A DNA stretch of 64,000 bases from Cherax quadricarinatus. Taxonomy: Eukaryota; Arthropoda; Malacostraca; Decapoda; Parastacidae. Within the stretch, counting starts at the first letter, position 1. The number at the start of each line of letters is the position of its first letter. Shown here one piece after another: positions 47,613 to 60,622 of this stretch. Under the pieces are notes generated by a model that saw only the letters and a list, made by a program, of their open reading frames with translations, made no database searches and was not told where the DNA came from. A program made the position numbers and the translations under genes. Location of the stretch: contig NC_091293.1 in assembly GCF_038502225.1 (NCBI RefSeq), positions 6,738,144-6,802,143 of the forward strand, read 5' to 3'.

Positions 47613-49392
47613 TGGAGTTTACCTGGAGTTTACCTGGAGAGAGTTTCGGGGGTCAACGCCCCCGTGGCCCGGTCTGTGACCAGGCCTCCTGGTGGATCAG
47701 AGCCTGATCAACCAGGCTGTTGCTGCTGGCTGCACGCAAAGCAACGTACGAGACAAAGCCCGGCTGGTCAGGAACCGACTTTAGGTGCTTGTCCAGTGCC
47801 AGCTTGAAGACTGCCAGGGGTCTGTTGGTAATCCCCCTTATGTATGCTGGGAGGCAGTTGAACAGTCTCGGGCCCCTGACACTTATTGTATGGTCTCCTA
47901 ACGTGCTAGTGACACCCCTGCTTTTCATTGGGGGGATGTTGCATCGTCTGCCAAGTCTTTTGCTTTCGTAGTGAGTGATTTTCGTGTGCAAGTTCGGTAC
48001 TAGTCCCTCTAGGATTTTCCAGGTGTATATAATCATGTATCTCTCCCGCCTGCGTTCCAGGGAATACAGGTTTAGGAACCTCAAGTGCTCCCAGTAATTG
48101 AGGTGTTTTATCTCCGTTATGCGCGCCGTGAAGGTTCTCTGTACATTTTGTAGGTCAGCAATTTCACCTGCCTTGAAAGGTGCTGTTAGTGTGCAGCAAT
48201 ATTCCAGCCTAGATAGAACAAGTGACCTGAAGAGTGTCATCATGGGCTTGGCCTCCCCAGTTTTGAAGGTTCTCATTATCCATCCTGTCATTTTTCTAGC
48301 AGATGCGATTGATACAATGTTATGGTCCTTGAAGGTGAGATCCTCCGACATGATCACTCCTAGGTCTTTGGCGTTGGTGTTTCGCTTTATTTTGTGGCCA
48401 GAATTTGTTTTGTACTCTGATGAAGATTTAATTTCCTCGTGTTTACCATATCTGAGTAATTGAAATTTCTCATCGTTGAACTTCATATTGTTTTCTGCAG
48501 CCCACTGAAAGATTTGGTTGATGTCCGCCTGGAGCCTTGCAGTGTCTGCAATGGAAGACACTGTCATGCAGATTCGGGTGTCATCTGCAAAGGAAGACAC
48601 GGTGCTGTGGCTGACATCCTTGTCTATGTCGGTTATGAGGATGAGGAACAAGATGGGAGCGAGTACTGTGCCTTGTGGAACAGAGCTTTTCACCGTAGCT
48701 GCCTCGGACTTTACTCTGTTGACGACTACTCTCTGTGTTCTGTTAGTGAGGAAATTATAGATCCATCGACCGACTTTTCCTGTTATTCCTTTAGCACGCA
48801 TTTTGTGCGCTATTACGCCATGGTCACACTTGTCGAAGGCTTTTGCAAAGTCTGTATATATTACATCTGCATTCTTTTTGTCTTCTAGTGCAATTAGGAC
48901 CTTGTCGTAGTGATCCAATAGTTGAGACAGACAGGAGCGACCTGTTCTAAACCCATTTTGCCCTGGGTTGTGTAACTGATGGGTTTCTAGATGGGTGGTG
49001 ATCTTGCTTCTTAGGACCCTTTCAAAGATTTTTATATGGGATGTTAGTGCTATTGGTCTGTAGTTCTTTGCTGTTGCTTTACTGCCCCCTTTGTGGAGTG
49101 GGGCTATGTCTGTTGTTTTTAGTAACTGTGGGACGACCCCCGTGTCCATGCTCCCTCTCCATAGGATGGAAAAGGCTCGTGATAGGGGCTTCTTGCAGTT
49201 CTTGATGAACACGGAGTTCCATGAGTCTGGCCCTGGGGCAGAGTGCATGGGCATGTCATTTATCGCTTGTAGGCTACCACAATGACTAGGTTTTGGTTCT
49301 CGACCTTTACTGCTAAAACTTCCACTACATCATTTGAGGCATTAAGCAGTTCTGTGCAAACAAGTGACTCTGCAATGCAAATGCAGAGTCAC
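47613..49392 (-). mobile_element. LINE C copy, 5'-truncated, inserted in LINE A copy 7
   Basis: A third LINE family on the minus strand. Its 3' end consists of tandem copies of CCAGGTAAACT (plus strand 47613-47640), a different tail from LINE A and LINE B. The 5' end keeps a short endonuclease scrap (49258-49360: VLAVKVENQNLVIVVAY) joined directly to the reverse-transcriptase start. An 11-bp fold-back (49364-49374 with 49382-49392) lies at the far end. LINE A sequence resumes at 49393. Confidence 0.87.
47653..49254 (-). CDS. LINE C reverse transcriptase, open, endonuclease lost
   Basis: A 533-residue frame with SAPGPDSWNSVFIKNC, LHKGGSKATAKNYRPIALTS, YTDFAKAFDKCDHG with the catalytic Asp, SSVPQGTVLAPILFLILI, and SSFADDTRI with the paired Asp. 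The C-terminal region has SRLEYCCTLTAPF and LYSLERRRERYMIIYTWK. All polymerase motifs look intact. The usual upstream APE endonuclease is missing except for a scrap. The motif style resembles the CR1/Jockey-type group; I do not assign a clade. The chosen ATG is the first in frame and coincides with the deletion join, so it is not the natural start. Confidence 0.87.
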   Translation of the reverse strand: MPMHSAPGPDSWNSVFIKNCKKPLSRAFSILWRGSMDTGVVPQLLKTTDIAPLHKGGSKATAKNYRPIALTSHIKIFERVLRSKITTHLETHQLHNPGQNGFRTGRSCLSQLLDHYDKVLIALEDKKNADVIYTDFAKAFDKCDHGVIAHKMRAKGITGKVGRWIYNFLTNRTQRVVVNRVKSEAATVKSSVPQGTVLAPILFLILITDIDKDVSHSTVSSFADDTRICMTVSSIADTARLQADINQIFQWAAENNMKFNDEKFQLLRYGKHEEIKSSSEYKTNSGHKIKRNTNAKDLGVIMSEDLTFKDHNIVSIASARKMTGWIMRTFKTGEAKPMMTLFRSLVLSRLEYCCTLTAPFKAGEIADLQNVQRTFTARITEIKHLNYWEHLRFLNLYSLERRRERYMIIYTWKILEGLVPNLHTKITHYESKRLGRRCNIPPMKSRGVTSTLGDHTISVRGPRLFNCLPAYIRGITNRPLAVFKLALDKHLKSVPDQPGFVSYVALRAASSNSLVDQALIHQEAWSQTGPRGR

Positions 49393-51185
<1,793 letters not shown>

Positions 51186-52317
51186 ATATATATATATATA
51201 TATATATATCCCTTAAAAAGAAAAGCTTTTCTTTTCATTTGAAGATGTTAGTTTTGGTTCTTTCGTTAACTTCGCTGTTCTCAAGCTTCTTGTTGGTTCT
51301 ACCCTTTTTCCAGGTGTTTCTCTTCCATTTCTGTATTTCCTTACATCATTATTGGTTAATTATTGATTATCCCACTTATTATTATTTAGTCCAGTACTAG
51401 TAGGAAGACACTTGCTTGTCATGTCTTCGCTCTTACGGGTGGAAATGTAAAATATATTGACTGTATTTGTGTAAGAAAATATCTCTTCCATTCTCTACAT
51501 TATCTTTCTCTACTATCATTTCCAAAATAACAGGACGTTAACACAGTGTTTTCTGGCTCCTATCATCTCGTATTAAATATTATTCTTCATCCATCTTAGT
51601 AGCCGTCATGCAGTAGGGGGCAGACATCACAAATCAAATGACACTCTGAACTGCAACATTCCCACTCGTCCATCATGTTCTGCCTGTCTACATCTCCATA
51701 ACTGCGATTCCCTACAAAAGCTAGTTTAATTCTGACACTGCTGGCTTCCACATCAATTTTATCACTGCTCCTTATCAACAATATTAATTAAAATAGCAAC
51801 ATTATATATGAAATCATAGAAGTCTGGAAATGGAATTTCTTGAACACTCAGTTTTTATCAGAAATGCTGCTGTTATTCGCAGTTTTTCTCTCATATCCCT
51901 GTACAAAGTAGCCAAGGAAAAAAAAAACATCCATATTCTCAACATTTATCTTGAACATAAACAGAATGTTTAGAACATATTTTTTGTCCGGTTTCATTAA
52001 TCTCACGAGTTTTACTTGAGATATGCACAGTGTTTGAATACATTACTGTGATAAACATTACCCCATGGCTAACTTTGTCTCATATTAATACGCTTGGAGA
52101 GTTTAATTAAAGATGTAGTGGAATTAGCACAAGATGTTTTGGTAATGGATGCAGTGGTACTAGATGTAGTGGTACTGAATGTGGACGGTGGAGTGAGGGT
52201 GCTCAAGTGTGTGGTGGCACTGCATTTAATAGGTTGAAGGTGCACAATATCTGGGAGGGCAAGAAAAGAGTTTGCTTTGAAACTGATGGTGTTTGATGGA
52301 AACTAATGAGGAAGTTG

Positions 52318-52353
<36 letters not shown>

Positions 52354-52560
52354 CAGTATATTAAGGATCTCTTCAGAGGTCCAATAAAGAGTAATGTAGC
52401 GAGTACAAGAGGAAGAGAAAGGAACAAAAGCTAGAGGGCGTGGAGTAGGACGTGGAGTAGGTGGAGGAGGAGGAGACGTACACCTAGTGATTTCTCGCTT
52501 CTGCTGCATCGAAAATCTTTATTGGTTCGTCAAGGGAATGATGTGGAGAAGCCCATTCGT
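51186..52560. other. Non-coding stretch, no gene recognised
   Basis: It begins with a short (TA)n (51186-51209). An (AC)n array lies at 52323-52350. Around 52136-52190 there is a loose GTAGTGGTACTAGATG repeat. No convincing frame or known repeat was seen elsewhere. Confidence 0.6.
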
Positions 52561-52561
52561 C

Positions 52562-54018
52562 ACCACATTGTTGTGTACACCCATGCTGTCATGTAGACCA
52601 CACTGCTGTGTACACCCATGCTGTCATGTAGACCACACTGCTGTGTGTACACCTATGCTGTCATGTAGACTACACTGCTGTGTACACCCATGCTGTCATG
52701 TAGACCACACTGCTGTGTGTACACCTATGCTGTCATGTAGACTACACTGTTGTGTGCACCCATGTTATCATGTAGACCAAACTGCTGTGTACACCCATGC
52801 TGTCATGTAGACCACACTACTGTGTACACCCATGCTGTCATGTAGACCACACTGCTGTGTACATCCATGCTGTCATGTAGACCACACTACTGTGTACACC
52901 CATGCTATCATGTAGACCAAACTGCTGTGTACTCCCATGCTGTCATGTAGACCACACTGCTGTGTGTACACCTATGCTGTCATGTAGACTACACTGCTGT
53001 GTACACCCATGCTGTCATGTAGACCACACTGCTGTGTGTACACCTATGCTGTCATGTAGACTACACTGCTGTGTACACCCATGCTGTCATGTAGACCACA
53101 CTGCTGTGTACATCCATGCTGTCATGTAGACTACACTGCTGTGTGTATACCCATACCCATGCTGTCATGTAGACCACACTACTGTGTACACCCATGCTAT
53201 CATGTAGACCACACTGCTGTGTACACCCATGCTGTCATGTAGACCACACTGCTGTGTACATCCATGCTGTCATGTAAACCACACTGCTGTGTACACCCAT
53301 GCTGTCATGTAGACCACACTGCTGTGTACACCCATGCTGTTATGTAGACCACACTGCTGTGTATACCCATGCTGTTATGTAGACCACACTGCTGTGTACA
53401 CCCATGCTGTTATGTAGACCACACTGCTGTGTACATCCATGCTGTCATGTAGACCACACTGCTGTGTACACCCATGCTGTTATGTAGACCACACTGCTGT
53501 GTACACCCATGCTGTTATGTAGACCACACTGCTGTGTATACCTATGCTGTTATGTAGACCACACTGTTGTGTATACCTATGCTGTTATGTAGACCACACT
53601 GCTGTGTATACCTATGCTGTTATGTAGACCACACTGCTGTGTATACCTATGCTGTTATGTAGACCACACTGCTGTGTATACCTATGCTGTTATGTAGACC
53701 ACACTGCTGTGTATACCTATGCTGTTATGTAGACCACACTGCTGTGTATACCTATGCTGTTATGTAGACCACACTGCTGTGTATACCTATGCTGTTATGT
53801 AGACCACACTGCTGTGTATACCTATGCTGTTATGTAGACCACACTGCTGTGTATACCTATGCTGTTATGTAGACCACACTGCTGTGTATACCTATGCTGT
53901 TATGTAGAACACACTGTTGTGTATACCTATGCTGTTATGTAGACCACACTGCTGTGTACACCTATGCTGTTATGTAGACCACACTGCTGTGTATACCCAT
54001 GCTGTTATGTAGACCACA
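52562..54018 (+). repeat. 35-bp minisatellite, about 40 units
   Basis: The unit runs GTGTACACCCATGCTGT then CATGTAGACCACACTGCT. The left half (to about 53330) mixes this with a 37-bp variant (GTGTGTACACCTATG, ATGTAGACTACAC). The right half is more uniform, with GTATACCTATGCTGTTATG. Since 35 is not a multiple of three, frames across it cycle and end soon. It is a tandem repeat without spacers, so not a CRISPR. Confidence 0.95.
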
Positions 54019-54054
54019 CTATGTTACAAGGCCACTCCGCGTTTTGAGGTCATT

Positions 54055-54670
54055 CTCTCTAATGTGGCAACTGTGTCATGTGACCACACTGTTATGTGAC
54101 CACACTGTCATGTGGCCACACTGTTATGTGGCCACTCTGTCATGTGACCACACTGTCATATGACCATACTGTTATGTGACCACACTGTTATGTGGCCATA
54201 TTATGTGACAACACTCTCATATGACCACACTCTTATGCGGCCACACTATTATGTGACCACACTGTTATCTGACCACAATGTTATGTGATCACACTGTTGT
54301 GTGAGCACACTGTTATATGACCACACTATGTTATGTGGCCACAATGTTATGTGGCCACACTATGCTATGTGACCACACTATGTTTTGTGGCCACGATGTG
54401 TTATGTGGCCACACAGTGTTATGTAGCCACACAGTGTTATGTAGCCACACAGTGTTATGTGGTCACACAGTGTTATGTGGCCACACTGTGTTATGTCGCC
54501 ACACTGTGTTATGTAGCCACACTGTGTTATGTAGCCACACTGTGGTATGTAGCCACACTGTGTTATGTAGCTACACTGTGTTATGTAGCCACACTTTGTT
54601 ATGTAGCCACTCTGTGTTATGGGGCCACAGTGTTATGTGGCCACACTGTGTTATGTGGCAACACTGTAAT
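54055..54670 (+). repeat. 16-bp to 18-bp minisatellite
   Basis: The left part has units such as CTGTTATGTGACCACA (16 bp); the right part has TGTGTTATGTAGCCACAC (18 bp). It follows the 35-bp array directly and shares its TATGTAG-CCACAC core. The 18-bp part yields open frames of six-residue repeats (VLCSHT type), which I do not regard as a gene. Confidence 0.93.
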
Positions 54671-57600
54671 AATGTCAGGACTCCCTAGAAAAATATTGGC
54701 AGAATCATAAAGAAAATCCTTGAGGAAAAAACTCTTTTTAAAATTTCCCCCCAGAGGTTAATTGCGTATTTTCTTCCCCTGCCAGTCTTTTATTATTTCG
54801 GTGTAAAATTTTTAATAATTCAAAAAAACACATTTTTGATTGAGACTTACTTAAAACCTTTTCAGGGTGGTTGCTCTTGGGTCTTTTGTTTCTCTAGCCA
54901 GTTTAATACCCATATCTTTCAAGAACTTGTTTGGATTAATTTTTAGCTTGTCTGGGAGTTAGGGGACGGAGGCTCGAGCTTCCAACAGCTAGGAAGACGA
55001 ACACACACCAAGGAAGAGGGACTGATCACTTAATATCTACATCTCCGGTACTTCTGTCGCCTCCTCATCACGTCGACATAAGCAATCTGCTGAGTAGGCG
55101 AACCCTCTCGGCAATGAAGATACCAGACTTTTACGGATGTTTTACTCATCTATTAGTCTTAGCTTGAAAGATCCCAAATAAATGGCTTAGAAAACCGTCA
55201 AGTTGAAGAATGAGATGCTTGAGCGGCAATTATGTATCTTTATTTTAGAAACGTTCACTGGATCTTGAAAGATCATTTAAAGCTAGCAGAACAAAGCTGT
55301 AACCAAGGACTACCATTCGATATTTTGTACCTTTATCCTCCCAGAAGCTGTCACCGCGATGTCTAAAAAAGGTGTTGGTTACTGAAGAAGTACATTAGTG
55401 TAGTCCCACACCAGCTGCTCCGGGTAGCATAATGTGTATGTTTAGTTCCACATCAGCTGTTCGGGGTAGCCTAGTAATTTAATCTATAGGCATTAACTAC
55501 CTTCACGTTTGTATAGTTGGGGGCTTCCTGTGTGTTGATCAGTGAGTAGCAGCGGACGCCCCTCTGATGGTATTGTCAGCTTTGCTGCTTGAGTAAAGTC
55601 CTTCTGATGTCTAAACTACAGCAGGTGAGAGCAGAGGCAATGATAGGCATGGCAAGGCGCAGAGCTATTATGAGTCCAGTAACATGAGGAAGTAACAAGG
55701 GAGAAACAGGACCAGTCGACTCGTCATGCCTGTGTATGACGCACTGACCTAGGGTCTAGGTTTTTAAGATTTTTAAGATTTCGCGAGTCAGGAGCAGTCA
55801 GTTGGTAATCCCCAGCATGATGAGCTGTCACATCAAGGAAACCACTTTGGACCTTCTTAGACACTTATTTATACCTTCCTGAGGAATATTATCCACTTTG
55901 GGACTATTCCAGTGAGACCGGCCGTCGTCACCTGGTCTGGTTAACGAGGACCTTAATTAAGCATGGAATGAAGAATTACAATTAATTCTCTCAAGTGTTC
56001 TGATAGAATTTCCATCATATGTTAGCTAGATGAAACATACGGAATAAAGAAAGCAGGTATTGTTGTCTGTGTTGCCTTACCGACTCCAGCCTTGAGAAGT
56101 CTAACAGGAAATATCACTTGATCTCATTTGCAGTTTTCAAGGAATAAATTGAACGCTTTCATGGGGATTGATTTCAGGAGTTCGTCGTATTCACTTAGTC
56201 TCGGGTTGTAGGAGTGCGCACCTCAAGCAATAGGTTAGCCTGGGAAAGGTCTGGCACTTTGTGGCAATGTACAAAACATCGAGGAATCTCAATTACCTAT
56301 TTGTGTTCATTGTCTGCAAGTCCCCCTCAAGAGAGGTTCCTTGACGCTGGTGAGGGGCTCTTGATCTAGAGAATTGGGTCTGTGCTCCAGTTCCCTGAAT
56401 TGAGTCTGAATACCTTCCATCCCCCCCCCCCTCCTGCATGCGCTGCATAATCCTACGGGTTTAGCGCTTCCCCGTGATTATAATAATAATAATGTCCGCA
56501 GGTCACTTTGCCGTAAATACACATGTACTCAATGTGAATTAGGGTAACAAGGCGGAGAGCCACTAAAACACAGTCTGCGGGTCAATACACATGGTAGTCG
56601 CTAAGATGGGAACTGTTACGGGAAAGCCTCACAATTGGAGCGCACTCGCCACTAGAAAGTGATCTCTATCCTTAGCAGAGCTTGCGCCTACTAGCATAGC
56701 TCCAGCAGCCTCTTTCCTGACGAGGTTGTTCCAGCTGGACTGTTTACAAGCTGAAGTTTTAATCTGGCCTTGTCATCTGCGCTGATAGGAAGTCCTACAT
56801 GCTGGTGTCCTCTATGTAACTTGGATCATCCACTCTTACGTAAATGTTCAGGAAGAAATTCCTTCACCAGCTGGTTGAATCCACTGGAGATGGATAAGAA
56901 GGCTGGCATGGTTATCTGGGAGACTGTACATATGCCCAGTCCACCTAATCTGTCTGGAAGTGTTACTTGATCCTTGGAAAGCTTTAGATTTTTCTATAAC
57001 ATTGACTTTACGAAAGAGTTATTGTCTCCGAATTTGGGGCTGACAAATAATGGAGAGCATCACCACCACCAGGTGGTGTGTGTGTGTGTGTGTGTTAGTG
57101 TGTGTGCTCACATGCATAATAGGACTTCAATAGGATTTCAAGTTTATTAGATGACGTTTCGGATGTTTCTCCATTCATCATCAGAATCTAAATTAGTATT
57201 ACACTAATTTAAAAACCCTATTAAAATAATATCATTAGATTATATTAGTCAACACCTACTTAAATTATGTGTTAAGTAACCACACTAAAACAACATAATC
57301 TCTAAAATATTGAATTACAGCAGAATTAAACTAGCATTACTTTTGTATTGAGCAAACAACTACCAAAGAATTCCAAATGAAATTAAAAATTTCAGAACCA
57401 AATTAAATCTTTTAGAAGAAAAAATTCTGCGTTGATAGCTGCTGTAGCGGATCAATTAAAGGACCTCTGGCGGAGCAACGTGAATATCCTAAAGTCAAGA
57501 AACACCCCAGAGAGTCTTGGCCATCACGTCTTTCTCACACCCAAATTCACTGGATCTTTACCGGTAGGTTCTTCATCCAGAGCAGCTCTCCATATCCTTG

Positions 57601-58315
57601 CGTTTTTCATTGAACACTTGAGCAGTCAGAGGTAAAGTTTGAGGTTTTGGCAAAGAAATGTACATCTTCGTTCTATCCTTAAACTTTGTAGAGGAAGACT
57701 GACAGTAGCAAGCTGCAGTCACGGCTGCTGATTCGTGAATTACATTATTCATGTTTGTTGAGGGATCTCCTAGACTTTTCAACTTATTTCCTGCTTCAAG
57801 GGAATTTACAGCCGTAGTTTCACCTATGCCACAGGAACATGCCATTGTATTACAGCCAGTGAGCGCATGATCTGACAGCTCATGACATCTAGAGAATGTT
57901 AACTGAAGAGCGTCCTTGGCTTGTGTACTTCACAAGAACTGCTCTGGTCAGCGGTAACTCTACACGGTAACCCAATAAACCACTCTAAAAGACTTTCAGT
58001 GTAATCACGGGTAACTTTTATTCTCTGACATTCGAGAGTTGTCAGTAATACCAATTACAGAGGAATGCATACATCAACATCAAATATGGTCTTCAAATCA
58101 TGCCCTCGTATAACTAATAAACTGCACATCTCTAGAGGTATAAACGACCCCCCAGTAAGTACAGTGTTGTTAGGGCTGTTTGGCTATTCCATTGTAATCA
58201 GAAGTTTGACACCATAACAATTCAACACTCTTAGATTTCGTGACGGCACAAACTGTCGAGACGGAAGAAGAGTAACCTAATGCAGCTGAAACTGTTGATA
58301 TAACTGAGTTGCTTG
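54671..58315. other. Non-coding stretch, no gene recognised
   Basis: No domain or splice-supported exon was recognised. Small features are an approximate 43-bp direct repeat (55398-55483, CAGCTGCTCCGGGTAGC versus CAGCTGTTCGGGGTAGC), a SINE-like tail with (TAA)n at 56448-56493, a (TG)n run near 57078-57104 and a hammerhead-like motif at 57151-57186 (minus). Just right of the motif, 57360-57420 has a short frame (NEIKNFRTKLNLLEEKILR) of unknown origin. Confidence 0.55.
56448..56493 (+). repeat. SINE-like 3' end with (TAA)n tail, second copy
   Basis: CTACGGGTTTAGCGCTT and TGATTATAATAATAATAAT match the repeat end at 25194-25305. Confidence 0.5.
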
Positions 58316-59395
58316 ATCACATCTAGTACCACTTTAGACACTACCATGGTAGAGGTCACTTTAGACACTATCATGGTACAGGTCACTTCAGACACTACAA
58401 TGGTAGAGATCACTTCAACACTGCACCATGGTAGAGGTCACCTTAGACACTACCATGGTAGTCACTTCACTGTACCATGGTACAGGTCACTTTAAACACT
58501 GTACCATGGTAGAGGTCACTTTAGACACTGTACGATGGTAGAGGTCACTTTAGACACTACCATGGTAGAGGTCACTTCAGACATTGTACCAGGGTACAGG
58601 TCACTTCAGACACTGCACCATGGTACAGGTCACCTCAGACACTGTACTATGGTACAGGTCACTTCAGACACTGTACCATGGTACAGGTCACTTCAGACAC
58701 TGTACCATGGTACAGGTCACTTCAGACACTGTACCATGGTACAGGTCACTTCAGACACTGTACCATGGTACAGATCACTTCAGACACTGTACCATGGTAC
58801 AGGTCACTTCAGACACTGTACCATGGTACAGGTCACTTCAGACACTGTACCATGGTACAGGTCACTTCAGACACTGTACCATGGTACAGGTCACTTCAGA
58901 CACTGTACCATGGTACAGGTCACTTCAGACACTGTACCATGGTACAGGTCACTTCAGACACTGTACCATGGTACAGGTCACTTCAGACACTGTACCATGG
59001 TACAGGTCACTTCAGACACTGTACCATGGTACAGGTCACTTCAGACACTGTACCATGGTACAGGTTACTTCAGACACTGTACCATGGTACAGGTCACTTC
59101 AGACACTGTACCATGGTACAGGTCACTTCAGACACTGTACCATGGTACAGGTCACTTCAGACACTGTACCATGTTACAGGTTACTTCAGACACTGTACCA
59201 TGGTACTGGTCACTTCAGACACTGTACCATGGTACAGGTCACTTCAAACACTGTACCATGGTACAGGTCACTTCAGACACTGTACCATGGTACAGGTCAC
59301 TTCAGACACTGTACGATGGTACAGGTCACTTCAGACACTGTACCATGGTACAGGTCACTTCAGACACTGTACCATGGTAGAGATCACAGACTACG
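58316..59395 (+). repeat. 29-bp minisatellite with a 14-bp palindrome in each unit, about 37 units
   Basis: The unit is CACTGTACCATGG then TACAGGTCACTTCAGA. It contains the perfect palindrome TGTACCATGGTACA. The left third is diverged and the right part nearly uniform. As 29 is one short of a multiple of three, each forward frame passes through the same 29-residue cycle, and because no frame contains a stop all three stay open for more than 240 codons. There is no codon bias or conservation evidence for translation. Confidence 0.95.
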
Positions 59396-60500
59396 TGTAA
59401 CCTGATGCCCTCTTTAATTTTGCTGGAAGCACATTTTGTAAAATTAAAAACTGGAACTTTTACACTGCTCTTACCTGGCCAAAAGAAAAGGCACATCAGT
59501 CCATAACAATGACATCAGAGCTACCCGCAGCATGGGCTAGCTGCTACACTTGAAGTTTTTCTTCAGTTCTGACTTTGATTTAGAAATTTGCAAATCTTTA
59601 TTTTAACGTCGAGCACTGAGGGTGTAACTGTTTCCAGTTAATAGCTCATCGTTCTTGCTTTAACATTAAGAGAAATGATGATCCAGAATCCAGATTCAAA
59701 CTGTCTAGCAGGACCTGAAATGGCTTTCTTTGTATTCTCTTGTGTCCTAAACACACGGATATTGAAGGAATCCCTCTGATCAGTTTGCCGCGTATTCATG
59801 CCTGCGCTTTTAACACACATCTAAAACATCAGCTGCATTTACCCTATTGGTCATATACGCTCAGAAACTCTTTTCCTTATGGCTTTCCTGTTAGTTTCAC
59901 CAGATTTGATCCGTCAAGCTGTCTCTTCCTTGTGGGTAGTCACATTCTCAGTCGTATCCTGAAATTCTTTAATGCCCTTCATCAGTGTGCCAAAGATATA
60001 TAGGTCTGAGGCCCACCGACGAACAGTTATCTCCTTCAGTGTTATTTCAGTAAGATCACCTAGACAATGTATGTAGTACACTTGAAGTAGCGTTCTGAAG
60101 TCATCCACTTACTTTTAAAGCAAGAAATTATTTTATATCTTAAAAGAAAGTGAGGAATTGCTGCACTTTAATTAATAACTTCCTCTACTTCGTTTCTGAA
60201 AGGTGTGAAAATATGGGAATATTAATAATTTAGAAATAATAATTTCAGAGTCTGATGGAAAACGTGTCGTCCTGCATCACTGATAACAATGGACAAAATT
60301 ATATGTTCGTATGATACTGAGATAAATGTCGGCGTCCTCGTGTAAATTGACCATGTTTTATTCCAAATTTGAAGTCGAAATTGTGCTAACACGTCAGGAT
60401 TTTTAGTTATTGGAAAACACACTGTTTCAAGAATTGTTAGTTGATCAGTCATGTTCCACATGTCATTAAAAACTTATTCCCTGTTATAAGGAAACTGATG
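59396..60500. other. Non-coding stretch, no gene recognised
   Basis: Short frames exist on both strands but none shows a recognised motif. The stretch may include the far 3' flank of the minus-strand pseudogene that follows. Confidence 0.5.
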
Positions 60501-60511
60501 AAGAATGTTTC

Positions 60512-60622
60512 AAGGACTAACAGTGACGTCTGTGTGAAGAAACCAACAGTAGTCCACCATCATGTAATGACTAACAATGGTATTTCTCTGAAGATACCAA
60601 CAGTAGTCCATTATCACAATAG
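60512..60622. repeat. Direct repeat of about 55 bp, two units
   Basis: GACTAACAGTGACG and CCAACAGTAGTCCACCATCA recur as GACTAACAATGG and CCAACAGTAGTCCATTATCA one unit further on. It lies at the 3' end of the minus-strand pseudogene. Confidence 0.75.

Noticed and set aside
52562..54018. CRISPR-like array of 35-bp repeats
   Set aside because: The units are directly contiguous without spacers and vary by substitution, and the context is eukaryotic. It is a minisatellite.
54317..54710. Cysteine-rich repeat proteins of 123-125 residues
   Set aside because: They are frames through the 18-bp minisatellite. Two overlapping frames are equally open, as expected from repeat structure alone.
57573..57845. 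90-residue minus-strand frame starting MACSCGIGE
   Set aside because: It has no recognised domain, no splice signals I can support and no repeat relationship. It could be chance.
58535..59405. Proteins of 240-281 residues with 29-residue repeats
   Set aside because: All three frames are open because of the unit length, so openness carries no coding information.
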